In this document: one piece after another, positions 27,101-36,138 of the stretch
Layout: every line of letters starts with the position of its first letter
Position numbering within the stretch: the first letter of the stretch is position 1
Assembly: GCA_031363085.1 (NCBI GenBank)
Contig: JANLTU010000194.1
Coordinates: 1 to 63,859, forward strand
Source: UBA6921 sp031363085
Lineage (GTDB): Bacteria > Pseudomonadota > Gammaproteobacteria > SG8-11
Length of the DNA: 63,859 nt
Direction: 5' to 3'
Program-made: the position numbers and the translations under genes
Notes under the pieces: model-generated
Seen by the model: only the letters and a program-made list of their open reading frames with translations
The model's database searches: none
What the model was told of the DNA's origin: nothing

Positions 27101-27667
27101 TCATTCCGCAACCACGCTGGTATGCAATACACCGATGGTTTTACCACCGTCAAGCACTGGCACCGAAAGATGCACACCTTTAACCTGGGTGGCCGGATCG
27201 GGTTTGACTTCCGCCGCAGACCAGGGCTTGCCTTCCTTCAGCGGGTTGGCGATCCACGGTCTGCTGGCGTTGTTGAACAGCAGCGGCTTGTTGCTGCTGG
27301 CCACCAGATTGGCCTTCTCATCACGCAAATAAAGCTTGCTGATGCCTTTGTCCTGGCCCAGTTGCGTTACTGCCTTGCCGGCTTCGCTGTTTTGAAAACC
27401 AAGCACTACCGGGTCGTTTTCTGCAAGTTCTTCCCACTTCGCATTGCTCATGCCCGGAACCAGCCCGCCCTTGGCATTCGACTCTTTCACCGCTGCGACA
27501 AACATGGGGTTTGCCGCCCACTCCACCAGCTTCTTCTTGTAAGTATCAATTTTAGTTTGCAGCCCGGCGGGTAACGAATCAGCCATTGCTAGAGGAACCG
27601 CCGCTACTGAGAACGTCAGGGACAGTAAGACGATGCTTAGCGAGTACCGTTGTGATTTGATATGCAT
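27101..27667 (-). CDS. Free-standing periplasmic single-Cache protein
   Basis: This 188-residue protein has a signal peptide (MHIKSQRYSLSIVLLSLTFSVAAVPLAMA) and no other membrane segment. It consists of one sCache/PDC-like domain: YLRDEKANLVASSNKP, PWIANPLKEGKPW, and the closing strands GVHLSVPVLDGGKTIGVLHTSV. Cache domains sense small molecules. They are normally part of a receptor; here the domain is soluble and encoded directly upstream of a chemoreceptor. The inference is that it presents a ligand to that receptor. The start is supported by CCGGAGCATGTC before the ATG. Confidence 0.82.
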   Translation of the reverse strand: MHIKSQRYSLSIVLLSLTFSVAAVPLAMADSLPAGLQTKIDTYKKKLVEWAANPMFVAAVKESNAKGGLVPGMSNAKWEELAENDPVVLGFQNSEAGKAVTQLGQDKGISKLYLRDEKANLVASSNKPLLFNNASRPWIANPLKEGKPWSAAEVKPDPATQVKGVHLSVPVLDGGKTIGVLHTSVVAE

Positions 27668-27743
27668 GACATGCTCCGGAGTAGGTTAAACGTTGACCCG
27701 ACAAAAATGCCACAGCGCCGCGCACATTGCTATGCGGAAAATT

Positions 27744-27760
27744 AAAGCGGGCCTCGCTTT
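27744..27760 (-). terminator. Intrinsic terminator-like hairpin after the rhodanese gene
   Basis: On the minus strand AAAGCG-AGGCC-CGCTTT is followed by AATTTTCC. The 6-pair stem and U-rich tail fit a Rho-independent terminator for the gene ending at 27909, before the Cache gene start at 27667. Confidence 0.45.
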
Positions 27761-27908
27761 CCGTTTACCTATGAAAGATATCCATCACTATCGGAACAAC
27801 TCAAACGAGCTTGAGGCGCACGCTGATTAACGGCGCGACGGCAAAATTGCCACGCCAAGTATTGACACTTACATTGAGGCGAACCGCGACAACGGCATGC
27901 AGATGATT

Positions 27909-28733
27909 TCAGCGCGCCTTCTTCACTTTATTATTTTCATCCAGCATCTCGTAATAAGCCTTGGCGCCGCCCTTCATGAAGTAGTAGTTGGTCACGCCGG
28001 CTTGAACCAGCCGGTATTGCAACCATTGCACCTGGCTGCCGGCTTCGTCATAAATCAACAATGGGCGCTTGTCGTTTTTTACCAGCTTCAGATTCTTGTC
28101 GATTTTGTCGCCTTGATCCAGCGAGACGCGCCGCTCGATGCCGGGAAAAAATCCGATGCCTTCACGTTGAAAGCGATCACGCACGTCCAGAACAAGACTG
28201 CTGTTCACCACTTGGTTGCCGAATTCTTTGGGCGATAGCAAGTGCGCGTTGAAGGCCTCTTTGTCGATGATGTCGGAATGACGGATCGGACTGTTACCGA
28301 GCAACACGGATTTTTCCGGATGCGCTTTGGCCCACGCAAAAATACCGGCGTCGTATGCATAGGTATTGTCTAACTTTAGAAAAATCGCGCGTCGTACGGC
28401 TTGATACGATTTATGGCAGGTCACACCGTTGCAATAGAAAACGATAGGTTTATTGGCCTTGGCGTGCACCGCTTGTAATTTAAAATCGAAGTCCTTGTCG
28501 GACACCGGCATATTGATTGCGCCCTTGATATGCAGCGTGTCGAACTCGTATTGCGAACGCGCATCAATGACCACGATAGAGTCGAGATTTTTATACAACT
28601 CGTCGAGCGAGTAGGTTGGGACTTCTCGATACAACTCGCGACCGGGAAATTGCTGCTCGGATTCGGCGCAAAATGTCATGCTTGAGAACAAACTGGTCAT
28701 TACGAATAGCAAGAATATGATTTTCTTTTGCAT
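27909..28733 (-). CDS. Double-rhodanese periplasmic protein
   Basis: This 274-residue protein has a signal peptide (MQKKIIFLLFVMTSLFSSMTFCA). The first rhodanese domain has the pattern VVIDARSQYEFDTLHIKGAINMP and an active-site loop FYCNGVTCHKS with cysteines in the expected place. In the second rhodanese domain the catalytic loop is IYDEAGSQVQ with no cysteine, so it is probably non-catalytic. It may transfer sulfur or bind a substrate in the periplasm. The start at 28733 has AGGGAG before it; the longer frame to 29039 is not supported. Confidence 0.85.
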   Translation of the reverse strand: MQKKIIFLLFVMTSLFSSMTFCAESEQQFPGRELYREVPTYSLDELYKNLDSIVVIDARSQYEFDTLHIKGAINMPVSDKDFDFKLQAVHAKANKPIVFYCNGVTCHKSYQAVRRAIFLKLDNTYAYDAGIFAWAKAHPEKSVLLGNSPIRHSDIIDKEAFNAHLLSPKEFGNQVVNSSLVLDVRDRFQREGIGFFPGIERRVSLDQGDKIDKNLKLVKNDKRPLLIYDEAGSQVQWLQYRLVQAGVTNYYFMKGGAKAYYEMLDENNKVKKAR

Positions 28734-29002
28734 ACTCCCTCCATAAACAAAGTAGTGATACGAAGCATTCCGTTGCATTGGCAGTACTGCCCGGACCGAC
28801 CCGGCAAACCTGCGTACGGATAGCCGAAGATATCGCACAAAGCAATCGGCGGACAACAGAATAGCATGGGCACTTGGACTGTGCCGCACTGGCATACAAC
28901 AGCCCAAAACATGCGCTATCCGTAAAATTCCGAATCGTTTAACACCTCGCTTCAGGACACACTTCCCACAGTGTTTTATCGGTGCAGTCTTGGAGAAATG
29001 CC

Positions 29003-29617
29003 ATGCCCGGTATCGCTTCCACTGCTCCGCCATACCCACCGATAAGGAGCCGGGCTGCGCGTGTCGGTTGCTACACGTGGGCTAGGCTCATCGGGGTGGT
29101 AGCGCTGTTTTCGATGCCCACCCATGCCGATCCAGCGAGCTCGTCCCCTGTTGACCACAGCGCCTTCGAAATCTGGACCTCCGCCCTGAGCCTGGAACGC
29201 TTTACCCAGTATTCGGCTGATCGCAACGCGCTGGGGATCGCCTGGGCCAAGCACTTCGGCACCGAAGCCGCGTACGTTAACCTGGGCGAATCAAAATTCG
29301 CGCAGCGCCAGTACGACAACGTTGGTGGTCGCATCAACCTGAAACTGGCCATGGATTTTTCAACCGCGCTGGGTGAACAAATGCGACTTTACAGCCGCGT
29401 CGGCATCTACCTGTGGGAACTGGATATTAATTACAACCGCACCACCAACGCCCTGGACGCCTCCCGCGCAGGCAATAGCCGCATGCTCGGCGTAGGTGCC
29501 GTCTATGCTGTTGACCCGCTGCGCCTAGGTATCGAGCTTGAGCAAGTCGACGCGACCTCGTTCAACGATGCGCGCGCTCAACAGCGCGTGTTGTTCAATA
29601 TGGTTTCAAAATTCTGA
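29003..29617 (+). CDS. Outer-membrane beta-barrel-like protein
   Basis: The 204-residue protein has an N-terminal hydrophobic segment (WARLIGVVALFSMPTHA) that can act as a signal peptide. Eight or so short amphipathic strands follow, and it ends in LFNMVSKF with a terminal Phe. The pattern (E-x-Y-V-N-L-G, A-M-D, S-R-V-G-I-Y-L-W-E-L) is that of a small OmpA/OmpW-like barrel. The exact family is not recognised. TTGGAGAAATGCC before ATG 29003 supports this start over the GTG at 28982. The SNF2 gene follows 134 bases downstream. Confidence 0.65.
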   Translation: MPGIASTAPPYPPIRSRAARVGCYTWARLIGVVALFSMPTHADPASSSPVDHSAFEIWTSALSLERFTQYSADRNALGIAWAKHFGTEAAYVNLGESKFAQRQYDNVGGRINLKLAMDFSTALGEQMRLYSRVGIYLWELDINYNRTTNALDASRAGNSRMLGVGAVYAVDPLRLGIELEQVDATSFNDARAQQRVLFNMVSKF

Positions 29618-29707
29618 GCACGAAAAATTGTCCGCACGCGCAGATCTATTTTTCTGCATCACAGCAACACTTCTGAAACGAACCCACATCGCACCTCGCC
29701 TTTGCTT

Positions 29708-29713
29708 TATAAT
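29708..29713 (+). promoter_or_regulatory. Possible -10 box of the SNF2 helicase gene
   Basis: The hexamer TATAAT (in CTTTATAATTCC) lies 38 bases before the SNF2 ATG. A matching -35 box is weak. Confidence 0.3.
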
Positions 29714-29751
29714 TCCGCTTTGACTTTGTCGGTCCAAGCGCAAACTTTTTC

Positions 29752-32700
29752 ATGCATCCCTACACTCTGCAAGATGTCAGACGTGCCATTTATCCCGCCT
29801 CGTTCGAACGCGGCGTGGCCTATCAACGTGCCGGACGCGTGCTCAATGTGATGATGGCACCCGGCGGTAACACCTTGTCGGGCGCGGTGCGCGGCAGTGA
29901 ACGCGCTCCGTACCGCGTGATGGTGCAGATTTCACCGGGCGCCTCGCGCAGTCGCCCGCAGATCCTCGGCACCTGCACCTGCCCGATGCACACGAACTGC
30001 AAACATGTCGCGGCGGTATTACTGCACGCACTGGAACACGACACCTCGCCGGCGCCGTTTGAATTTACCGATGTCGCCCCGGCCCCGGCACCGGTTGACC
30101 CGGCGCTGCGCGACTGGTTGCGTCGCGTTGCCGGCGCGCTTGCGCCTGCAACCGCGCCGGCAGCGCCGGTCGAGATTGCCGAACGTCTGCTTTACATTCT
30201 GACGCTCGACACCGGTTCGTCGCCGCCGAACTTAATGGTCAATAATATCGTTGTTCGACGCCTTAAGAACGGCACCTTCGGGAAAGAGCAGCGTTTCAAT
30301 GGCCAGCTTGCGTCGCGCTTTGTCAGTCAAGCGGATCGCGCTGCGCTGATTTCGCTGGGCGCCATCAACCCGATGGCGATGCAAAGCCCGATCCTCGCCG
30401 GTGCCGAAGGTGCGCGCCTGCTGCAAGAAATCATCGCCACCGGACGCTGCCATTGGGAAAGCGGCGACACCGCCCCACTCACGCTGGGCGCAGCGCGCGC
30501 GGCGCACTTTGAATGGAGCATGGGCAGCGACGGCGCGCAGCATTTGCGCTGCGTGGGCGAATATATCGATGCGGTACTCGCGTTCGAAGCTCCCTGGTAT
30601 GTGGACTTAACCAGCCGCTGCTGCGGCCCCCTGCAGACCGGCCTGCCGGACCTCGTGGCCGCCGCCCTCATCACCGCACCCGCGTTGCGCCCTGAACATG
30701 CGCAACTTGCGCGCGACACGCTCAAAGCCCTGGAAGCACAGGTGGCCGTGCCGTTGCCGCGCAGTGTCGAGCGCATCGAACGCGTTATTGTCAAGGCCGT
30801 ACCCTGCCTGCGCCTGTTCACCGCCGCGCTGTCCGTCGGGCGCTACCAGCGCTGGCAGTTCAATGCCGACAGCGTCGATCTCGAACTGGCGCGGCTGTCG
30901 TTCGACTACGACGGCATCACGACCGGCGTCGGCGACGCGCGCACCGTGCTCACGCGCATGGACAACGGCCGCATCGTGCATATTCCGCGCGACATCAAAA
31001 CCGAACACGAAGCGCTGGAAAAAATCTCCACTTGGTACTTCGAGCCGGTGGAAGCGGGCGACGGCTACGAAGTCCCCGACGAACACCGCTTCGACTTGAC
31101 CATTCACGGACAAGACCGCATCGAGCGGCTGACCAATTTTGCGCTGCACGGCGTGGATGAATTGCGCGCGGCGGGTTGGCGCATCGATATCGATCCCGGC
31201 TTTACTTACCGGCGCGCGGAAAACGTCGGCGACTGGTACGCCGACATCACCGAAGACAGCGGCAACGACTGGTTTGATGTCGAGCTTGGCATCACCGTCG
31301 ATGGCGCCCGCGTCAGCTTGTTGCCGGTGCTGGTCAACATGGTGCGCAACATGCCCCGTGAATTCAGCGCGCAGCGGCTTGACGAGGTCCGCAATCGCTC
31401 CATCGCGGTGAATTTGGGCGACGGCCGCGTGTTGTCGGTGCCGGTCGAACGACTGCGCTCGATTTTGAGCACGCTGGTGGAACTCTACGACACCGACCAA
31501 CACGACGCACAGCGCGCACGCTTGCCGAAAATTCGCGCCGCACAACTAAGCGAACTGGAAAACAGCTTGGGCACGCGCATCGCCTGGTCCGGCGGCGAGC
31601 ACCTGCGCGAACTCGGGCGCAAGCTGCGCGACTTCGATGGCATCGCGGCGGTGCCGTCGCCGACCGGCTTGCACACAGAACTGCGCAGCTACCAGCAGCA
31701 GGGTTTGAACTGGCTGCAATTTTTGCGCGCATACGAGCTGGGCGGCATTCTCGCCGACGACATGGGCTTGGGCAAAACCGTGCAGGCGCTCGCGCATTTA
31801 TTAGTCGAAAAAAACAGCGGCCGCATGGACCGCCCCAGCCTGGTGATCGCGCCGACCAGCTTGATGGTCAACTGGCGCATGGAGGCGGAACGGTTTGCGC
31901 CGTCGCTGCGCGTGCTGGTATCGCACGGCCTGGAACGCAAGCAGCAATTCGACAAGCTCGCCGACTACGACTTGATTCTCACCACTTATCCGCTGCTGCC
32001 GCGCGACTTTGCCGAATTAAGCCAACAGGAATATCACTTGCTGATCCTCGACGAAGCCCAGGTGATCAAGAATCCGAAAGCCAAAGCCAGTCAGTTGGTG
32101 CGCCAGTTGCGTGCGCGCCAGCGCCTGTGCTTGACCGGCACGCCGATGGAAAATCATCTGGGTGAATTATGGTCGTTGTTGGACTTCTTGATGCCCGGCT
32201 TGCTGGGCGACGAACGCCAATTCCGCAACCTGTTCCGCACCCCCATCGAAAAACATGGCGACAAAGAGCGGAGCCTAAGCTTGACACGGCGCATTGCACC
32301 GTTCCTGCTGCGCCGCACCAAGGCGGAAGTCGCCAAGGAACTGCCGCCCAAAACCGAGATCCTGCGCAACGTGGAACTGGCCGGCGGTCAACGCGATTTA
32401 TACGAAAGCATCCGCTTGGCGATGCACGAGAAAGTGCAGCGCGAAATCAATCAAAAAGGCATGGCGCGCAGCCACATCGTGATCCTCGACGCGCTGCTGA
32501 AACTGCGCCAAGCCTGCTGCGATCCGCGCCTGCTCAAACTCGATACCGCTAAGTCTGTCACGCAGTCAGCCAAGCTCGAAACACTGATGGACATGCTGCC
32601 GGAGTTGATCGAAGAAGGCCGGCGCGTGCTGCTGTTTTCCCAGTTCACCAGCATGCTCGCGTTGATTGAAGCCGAGCTGCGTAAAGTCGACCTCGACTAC

Positions 32701-33078
32701 GTGCTGCTCACCGGCGACACCACCGACCGCGCCACGCCGATCCAGCGTTTTCAAAACGGCGCCGTGCCGTTGTTTTTGATCAGTCTCAAAGCCGGCGGCA
32801 CCGGCCTGAACCTGACCGCCGCCGACACTGTGATCCACTACGACCCGTGGTGGAACCCTGCCGTCGAAAATCAAGCCACCGACCGCGCCCACCGTATCGG
32901 GCAAGACAAGCCCGTGTTCGTCTACAAATTGATAACCCTGGGCACCGTGGAAGAAAAAATCATGGCCATGCAAACTCGCAAAAAGGACTTGGCCGACAGC
33001 TTGTTCGACCCGGAAGCCAAGAGCGGCCCGCAATTGACGGCCGCTGATCTCAGTGCGTTGTTTGAGCCGTTGGGATAA
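29752..33078 (+). CDS. SWIM/SNF2-family DEAD-like helicase
   Basis: The protein has 1108 residues. An N-terminal SWIM zinc finger has ligands C75, C77, C83 and H85 (CTCPMHTNCKHV). A long middle domain of about 480 residues follows. The SNF2 ATPase has Walker A ADDMGLGKTVQ near 668-678, a DEAQ box (LILDEAQVIKN) and LTGTPMENHLGELWSLLDF. The helicase C domain follows (LLFSQFTSML, KAGGTGLNLTAADTVIHYD, NQATDRAHRIGQ). Such stand-alone bacterial SNF2 proteins (HepA-like, about 1,100 residues with SWIM) are thought to remodel nucleoprotein or RNA polymerase complexes. The stop codon is the first base pairs of a palindromic repeat. Confidence 0.93.
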   Translation: MHPYTLQDVRRAIYPASFERGVAYQRAGRVLNVMMAPGGNTLSGAVRGSERAPYRVMVQISPGASRSRPQILGTCTCPMHTNCKHVAAVLLHALEHDTSPAPFEFTDVAPAPAPVDPALRDWLRRVAGALAPATAPAAPVEIAERLLYILTLDTGSSPPNLMVNNIVVRRLKNGTFGKEQRFNGQLASRFVSQADRAALISLGAINPMAMQSPILAGAEGARLLQEIIATGRCHWESGDTAPLTLGAARAAHFEWSMGSDGAQHLRCVGEYIDAVLAFEAPWYVDLTSRCCGPLQTGLPDLVAAALITAPALRPEHAQLARDTLKALEAQVAVPLPRSVERIERVIVKAVPCLRLFTAALSVGRYQRWQFNADSVDLELARLSFDYDGITTGVGDARTVLTRMDNGRIVHIPRDIKTEHEALEKISTWYFEPVEAGDGYEVPDEHRFDLTIHGQDRIERLTNFALHGVDELRAAGWRIDIDPGFTYRRAENVGDWYADITEDSGNDWFDVELGITVDGARVSLLPVLVNMVRNMPREFSAQRLDEVRNRSIAVNLGDGRVLSVPVERLRSILSTLVELYDTDQHDAQRARLPKIRAAQLSELENSLGTRIAWSGGEHLRELGRKLRDFDGIAAVPSPTGLHTELRSYQQQGLNWLQFLRAYELGGILADDMGLGKTVQALAHLLVEKNSGRMDRPSLVIAPTSLMVNWRMEAERFAPSLRVLVSHGLERKQQFDKLADYDLILTTYPLLPRDFAELSQQEYHLLILDEAQVIKNPKAKASQLVRQLRARQRLCLTGTPMENHLGELWSLLDFLMPGLLGDERQFRNLFRTPIEKHGDKERSLSLTRRIAPFLLRRTKAEVAKELPPKTEILRNVELAGGQRDLYESIRLAMHEKVQREINQKGMARSHIVILDALLKLRQACCDPRLLKLDTAKSVTQSAKLETLMDMLPELIEEGRRVLLFSQFTSMLALIEAELRKVDLDYVLLTGDTTDRATPIQRFQNGAVPLFLISLKAGGTGLNLTAADTVIHYDPWWNPAVENQATDRAHRIGQDKPVFVYKLITLGTVEEKIMAMQTRKKDLADSLFDPEAKSGPQLTAADLSALFEPLG

Positions 33079-33180
33079 TTCCATTTCCGATTTAAAACGA
33101 TACTGTTGCCCCGCTTTGCCGTGCAACTGCATTGTCTGCGGCGCGGCGCCTAGTCTGGTTTTAAATTGGAAATGGAATAA
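33077..33180. repeat. About 105-bp palindromic repeat, copy 1
   Basis: Terminal inverted repeats of about 20 bases (ATTCCATTTCC-N-ATTTAAAA and its complement TTTTAAATTGGAAATGGAAT) enclose a GC-rich core. The core contains GTTGC...GCAAC and GGCGCCTAG. Copy 2 is at 56427-56533; the two share most of their bases. The element begins at the TAA of the SNF2 gene and ends three bases before the convergent gene’s stop codon. It could be a MITE-like element, a REP-like element or a bidirectional terminator. Confidence 0.85.
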
Positions 33181-33183
33181 CTC

Positions 33184-33675
33184 CTAGGCTTCGATCAGCA
33201 CCGGTGTGCCGGCAGGCACACGCTCGAACAAATCGATGACGTCTGCGTTGCGCATTTTCACGCAACCGTGGGAGCTGGGGATACCCATCGGATCTGCATC
33301 GGGACAACCATGAATGTAGATATAGCGGCGCATGGTATCGACTTTTCCCAAACGGTTCTTGCCGGGTTCCACACCGCTGAGCCAAAGGATGCGGGTGAGG
33401 ATCCAGTCGCGCTTGGGAAATTGTTCGCGAAAGCCGGCGGTGAAAATTTCGCCGCTGGGGCGACGCTTCACGAACACCGTGTTAGGTTGCGCGCCGGCAC
33501 CGACTTTGGCGCGGATCAGGTGCCAGCCGCGCGGCGTGCACTCGCTGCCGTTGAGCTCTCCGGGGCCGTTTTTCGCGGTGGCGACCGCATATGATTTGAC
33601 GCAGGTGTCGCCATCGAACAGGTCGAGGCGCTGAGCGGGTATTGACACTTTGATCCAAAGCTGCTGCTTATTCAT
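33184..33675 (-). CDS. L,D-transpeptidase (YkuD) family protein
   Basis: This 163-residue protein is almost entirely one YkuD domain. The catalytic segment shows IHGC and SSHGCVKM (HxnSHGC), where the cysteine forms the acyl-enzyme. YkuD enzymes form 3-3 crosslinks or anchor lipoprotein to peptidoglycan. No signal peptide is visible (it begins MNKQQLWIKVSIPAQRLDLFDGD), so it may be cytosolic, which is unusual. Start at 33675 overlaps the end of ampG by 8 bases, so the two are translationally coupled. This points to a role in muropeptide metabolism. Confidence 0.9.
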   Translation of the reverse strand: MNKQQLWIKVSIPAQRLDLFDGDTCVKSYAVATAKNGPGELNGSECTPRGWHLIRAKVGAGAQPNTVFVKRRPSGEIFTAGFREQFPKRDWILTRILWLSGVEPGKNRLGKVDTMRRYIYIHGCPDADPMGIPSSHGCVKMRNADVIDLFERVPAGTPVLIEA

Positions 33676-34936
33676 GCGCGGTTCTTTGCAGCACGCTGCG
33701 CCACGGTGCGAAACGATTCAGAACCAGCAGACCCGGCACCGCGATGAACGTGCAGGCGATGAAAAATCCCGACCAGCCCAGCATCTCCGCCATCCATCCG
33801 GTCGGCGCGGAAATAATGACGCGCGGCACACCCATCAAGCTGGTGAGTAATGCATATTGTGTGGCGGTGAAGCGTTTATCGGCCAACGCGCCCATGAAGC
33901 CGACAAATGCGGAGGTACCCATGCCAGCGGCCAGATTTTCAATGGTAATGACGGCAGCCAGCGTAGAGACATCGTGCCCGATGTGGGCGAGCACCATGAA
34001 TCCCAAGGTGGCGATCATCTGCAGAAAGCCGAAAATCCACAATGCGCGGTTCGTGCCCCAGCGCAGAATTAAAATTCCACCCAACGTGCCGCCGGCGATG
34101 GCGGCCCAGAAGCCGAACAACTTCACCACCACACCGATTTCGGTTTTTGAAAACCCCAGGTCGAGGTAGAACGGCGTGGTAATGGACGTCGCCATCGCTT
34201 CGCCCAGCTTGTAGAGCAGGATGAACGCCAGAAACAACAATGCACCGTCGCGGTGAAAAAATTCCAAGAACGGTTCGATGACGGCAGCTTTGATGGTACG
34301 CGGCGTGCCGGCAACCACGTCGGGTTCGCGCGCAAACAACGCCGTGATCACACCCGCCAGCATCATCACCGCCATGAGCTGAAACACGGCGGAAAATGGC
34401 ATCAAATCGGCAAGAATGAGACCGCCGCCGCTTGCGAACAACATGCCGATGCGATAACCGTTGACGTACATCGCCGAGCCCAAACCCAACTCATGATCAG
34501 CAAGCGCTTCACGCCGATACGCGTCGATCACGATGTCTTGTGACGCGGAAAAAAACGTCACGCACATGGCGATCATGGCCAGCAACCACGGATTGGCGGC
34601 AGGTGTCGACAAGCTGAGCCCGATCAGGGCGATGATCAAACCGATCTGCGTGACCAACATCCAGCCGCGCCGCCGGCCGAACAGCGGCGGCGTGAAGCGA
34701 TCCACCACCGGGGCCCACAGAAACTTCAGCGTATACGGTAATCCCACCAGTGCGAACAGGCCGATGACGCTGAGATTGACGCCGTCTTGCTTCATCCATG
34801 CTTGCAACAAGGTGCCGGTAAGCAGCAACGGCAGGCCGCTGGAAAATCCCATCACCAGCGCAACCAGCATGCGCGCACTGAAGATGGTGCGCAGGATGGC
34901 CAAGGGAGTGCGCGCAGCAGGCGGCTCAACGTGCAT
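33668..34936 (-). CDS. ampG: Muropeptide permease AmpG (MFS)
   Basis: This 422-residue protein has about 12 to 14 hydrophobic helices and the AmpG signature ARMLVALVMGFSSGLPLLLTG with LKFLWAPVVDR and FFSASQDIVIDAYRREAL. AmpG imports GlcNAc-anhydro-MurNAc peptides from the periplasm for peptidoglycan recycling. The start at 34936 is preferred; upstream sequence in this frame overlaps the CYTH gene. It lies 23 bases after the CYTH gene and overlaps the L,D-transpeptidase gene by 8 bases, so the three form an operon. Confidence 0.95.
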   Translation of the reverse strand: MHVEPPAARTPLAILRTIFSARMLVALVMGFSSGLPLLLTGTLLQAWMKQDGVNLSVIGLFALVGLPYTLKFLWAPVVDRFTPPLFGRRRGWMLVTQIGLIIALIGLSLSTPAANPWLLAMIAMCVTFFSASQDIVIDAYRREALADHELGLGSAMYVNGYRIGMLFASGGGLILADLMPFSAVFQLMAVMMLAGVITALFAREPDVVAGTPRTIKAAVIEPFLEFFHRDGALLFLAFILLYKLGEAMATSITTPFYLDLGFSKTEIGVVVKLFGFWAAIAGGTLGGILILRWGTNRALWIFGFLQMIATLGFMVLAHIGHDVSTLAAVITIENLAAGMGTSAFVGFMGALADKRFTATQYALLTSLMGVPRVIISAPTGWMAEMLGWSGFFIACTFIAVPGLLVLNRFAPWRSVLQRTAHE

Positions 34937-34959
34937 TGTTAAAGTTTGCCCTGTTCCGT

Positions 34960-35445
34960 CTACCCATGCAGGTTTTCCTTCCAGTGCTTGAACGGATGTT
35001 GTGCCAGACACACATTGTAGTAGCGTGCGTCGTGCGAGACTTCCTGACCAATCCAATCCGGCCGTGCGAACTGCTCGTCGACGCGGCTCAGCTCAATTTC
35101 TGCCACCACCAAGCCGGCGTTGTCACCTTCGAACACGTCGATCTCCCACACGTGCTCGCCGTGGCGCACGTGGTAACGCCGCTTGTCAATCAACGGCATG
35201 TCGCATAGATGCTTGAGCATTTCGTCGGCGTCATGCACCGGAATGGTGTATTCATATTCGCGCCGCGTGATATCCAACGTGGCGCTTTTTATGTTGAGAC
35301 GCGCGACTTCGCCTTCGATGCGCACCCGCACCGAAGCGTTTTTTGAACCGGAAATATACCCTTGGCGATAACGCACACCCGGCGCCGCGCGAGCGCGCCA
35401 AGTGTCGTTCAGTACCAGAAACTTACGTTCGATTTCAGTGGCCAT
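34960..35445 (-). CDS. CYTH-domain (inorganic triphosphatase-like) protein
   Basis: The 161-residue protein starts with the CYTH motif EIERKF (ExExK) at residues 4-9. It continues with paired charged strands (SVRVRIEG, LNIKSATLDITRREYEYTI, VWEIDVFEGD, VAEIEL) that form the triphosphate tunnel. Members hydrolyse inorganic triphosphate or bind organic phosphates in the presence of divalent metal. Start MATEIERK at 35445 is chosen on this motif. It leads the operon with ampG and the L,D-transpeptidase gene; no functional link is obvious. Confidence 0.92.
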   Translation of the reverse strand: MATEIERKFLVLNDTWRARAAPGVRYRQGYISGSKNASVRVRIEGEVARLNIKSATLDITRREYEYTIPVHDADEMLKHLCDMPLIDKRRYHVRHGEHVWEIDVFEGDNAGLVVAEIELSRVDEQFARPDWIGQEVSHDARYYNVCLAQHPFKHWKENLHG

Positions 35446-35504
35446 GTCGGGGACTCGTCGAGAGTTGCGACATGGTATGACACCGCTATCACTTTGAATA
35501 TGAA

Positions 35505-36128
35505 CTAGGTCGCCACCGCACGCGCACTGCGCAGCGCCACCTTGCGACGCGTTTGATCCCACACCCGCACCCCCAACAACGCGACCAGAATGGCGACGTA
35601 AATCAGCGGCTCACGGTTGTCTGCTTTCACCAACCACAGGTAGTGCACCACACCCAGCAGCGCGATGGCGTAGACCGCTTGATGCAGGCGTTTCCAGTTT
35701 TTACCCAGGCGCTTGATCATCGCGTTAGTCGAAGTCACCGCCAGCGGAATCAACAACACAAACGCGGCGAATCCGACTGTGACATAGGGGTGCTTGATCA
35801 CATCTTTGAGCATCGAATCGACATCGAAAAAATTATCGATCACCAGCCAGTTGAAGAAATGCAGGCACACGTAGAAAAACGTAAATAACCCCAGCATGCG
35901 ACGATACTTCACCAGCGACACCCCCGCTAAAATCCGCAGTGGCGTGACCGCCAGCGTGATCAACAACAACCGCAAGGTCCAATCGCCGGTGTAGCGCGAA
36001 ATTTTCTCGATGGGATTGGCACCCAGCCCCATGAAAAATGCTTTGTACGCCAGCCACAGCAGCGGCAGCAAGCAGACAATAAATAGCACCGGTTTGCCAT
36101 AACGCGCTACGTCAAATTTAATCGCCAT
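35505..36128 (-). CDS. msrQ: MsrQ, heme b membrane subunit of the MsrPQ system
   Basis: This 207-residue protein has six hydrophobic helices and conserved histidines in the membrane (HFFNW, RLHQAVYAIALLGVVHYLW) that bind heme b. MsrQ passes electrons from the quinone pool or flavin reductase to MsrP. It lies just downstream of msrP, with 10 bases between the genes, in the same direction. Start at MAIKF (36128) has a GAG box upstream; the frame extends to 36170. Confidence 0.94.
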   Translation of the reverse strand: MAIKFDVARYGKPVLFIVCLLPLLWLAYKAFFMGLGANPIEKISRYTGDWTLRLLLITLAVTPLRILAGVSLVKYRRMLGLFTFFYVCLHFFNWLVIDNFFDVDSMLKDVIKHPYVTVGFAAFVLLIPLAVTSTNAMIKRLGKNWKRLHQAVYAIALLGVVHYLWLVKADNREPLIYVAILVALLGVRVWDQTRRKVALRSARAVAT

Positions 36129-36138
36129 AGTCATCTCG

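Noticed and set aside
28734..29039. N-terminal extension of the rhodanese ORF
   Set aside because: It lacks a ribosome site and protein-like composition; the ATG at 28733 has AGGGAG and begins a signal peptide.
34937..35056. N-terminal extension of AmpG
   Set aside because: It overlaps the CYTH gene and lacks transmembrane character; MHVEPP at 34936 fits the family start.
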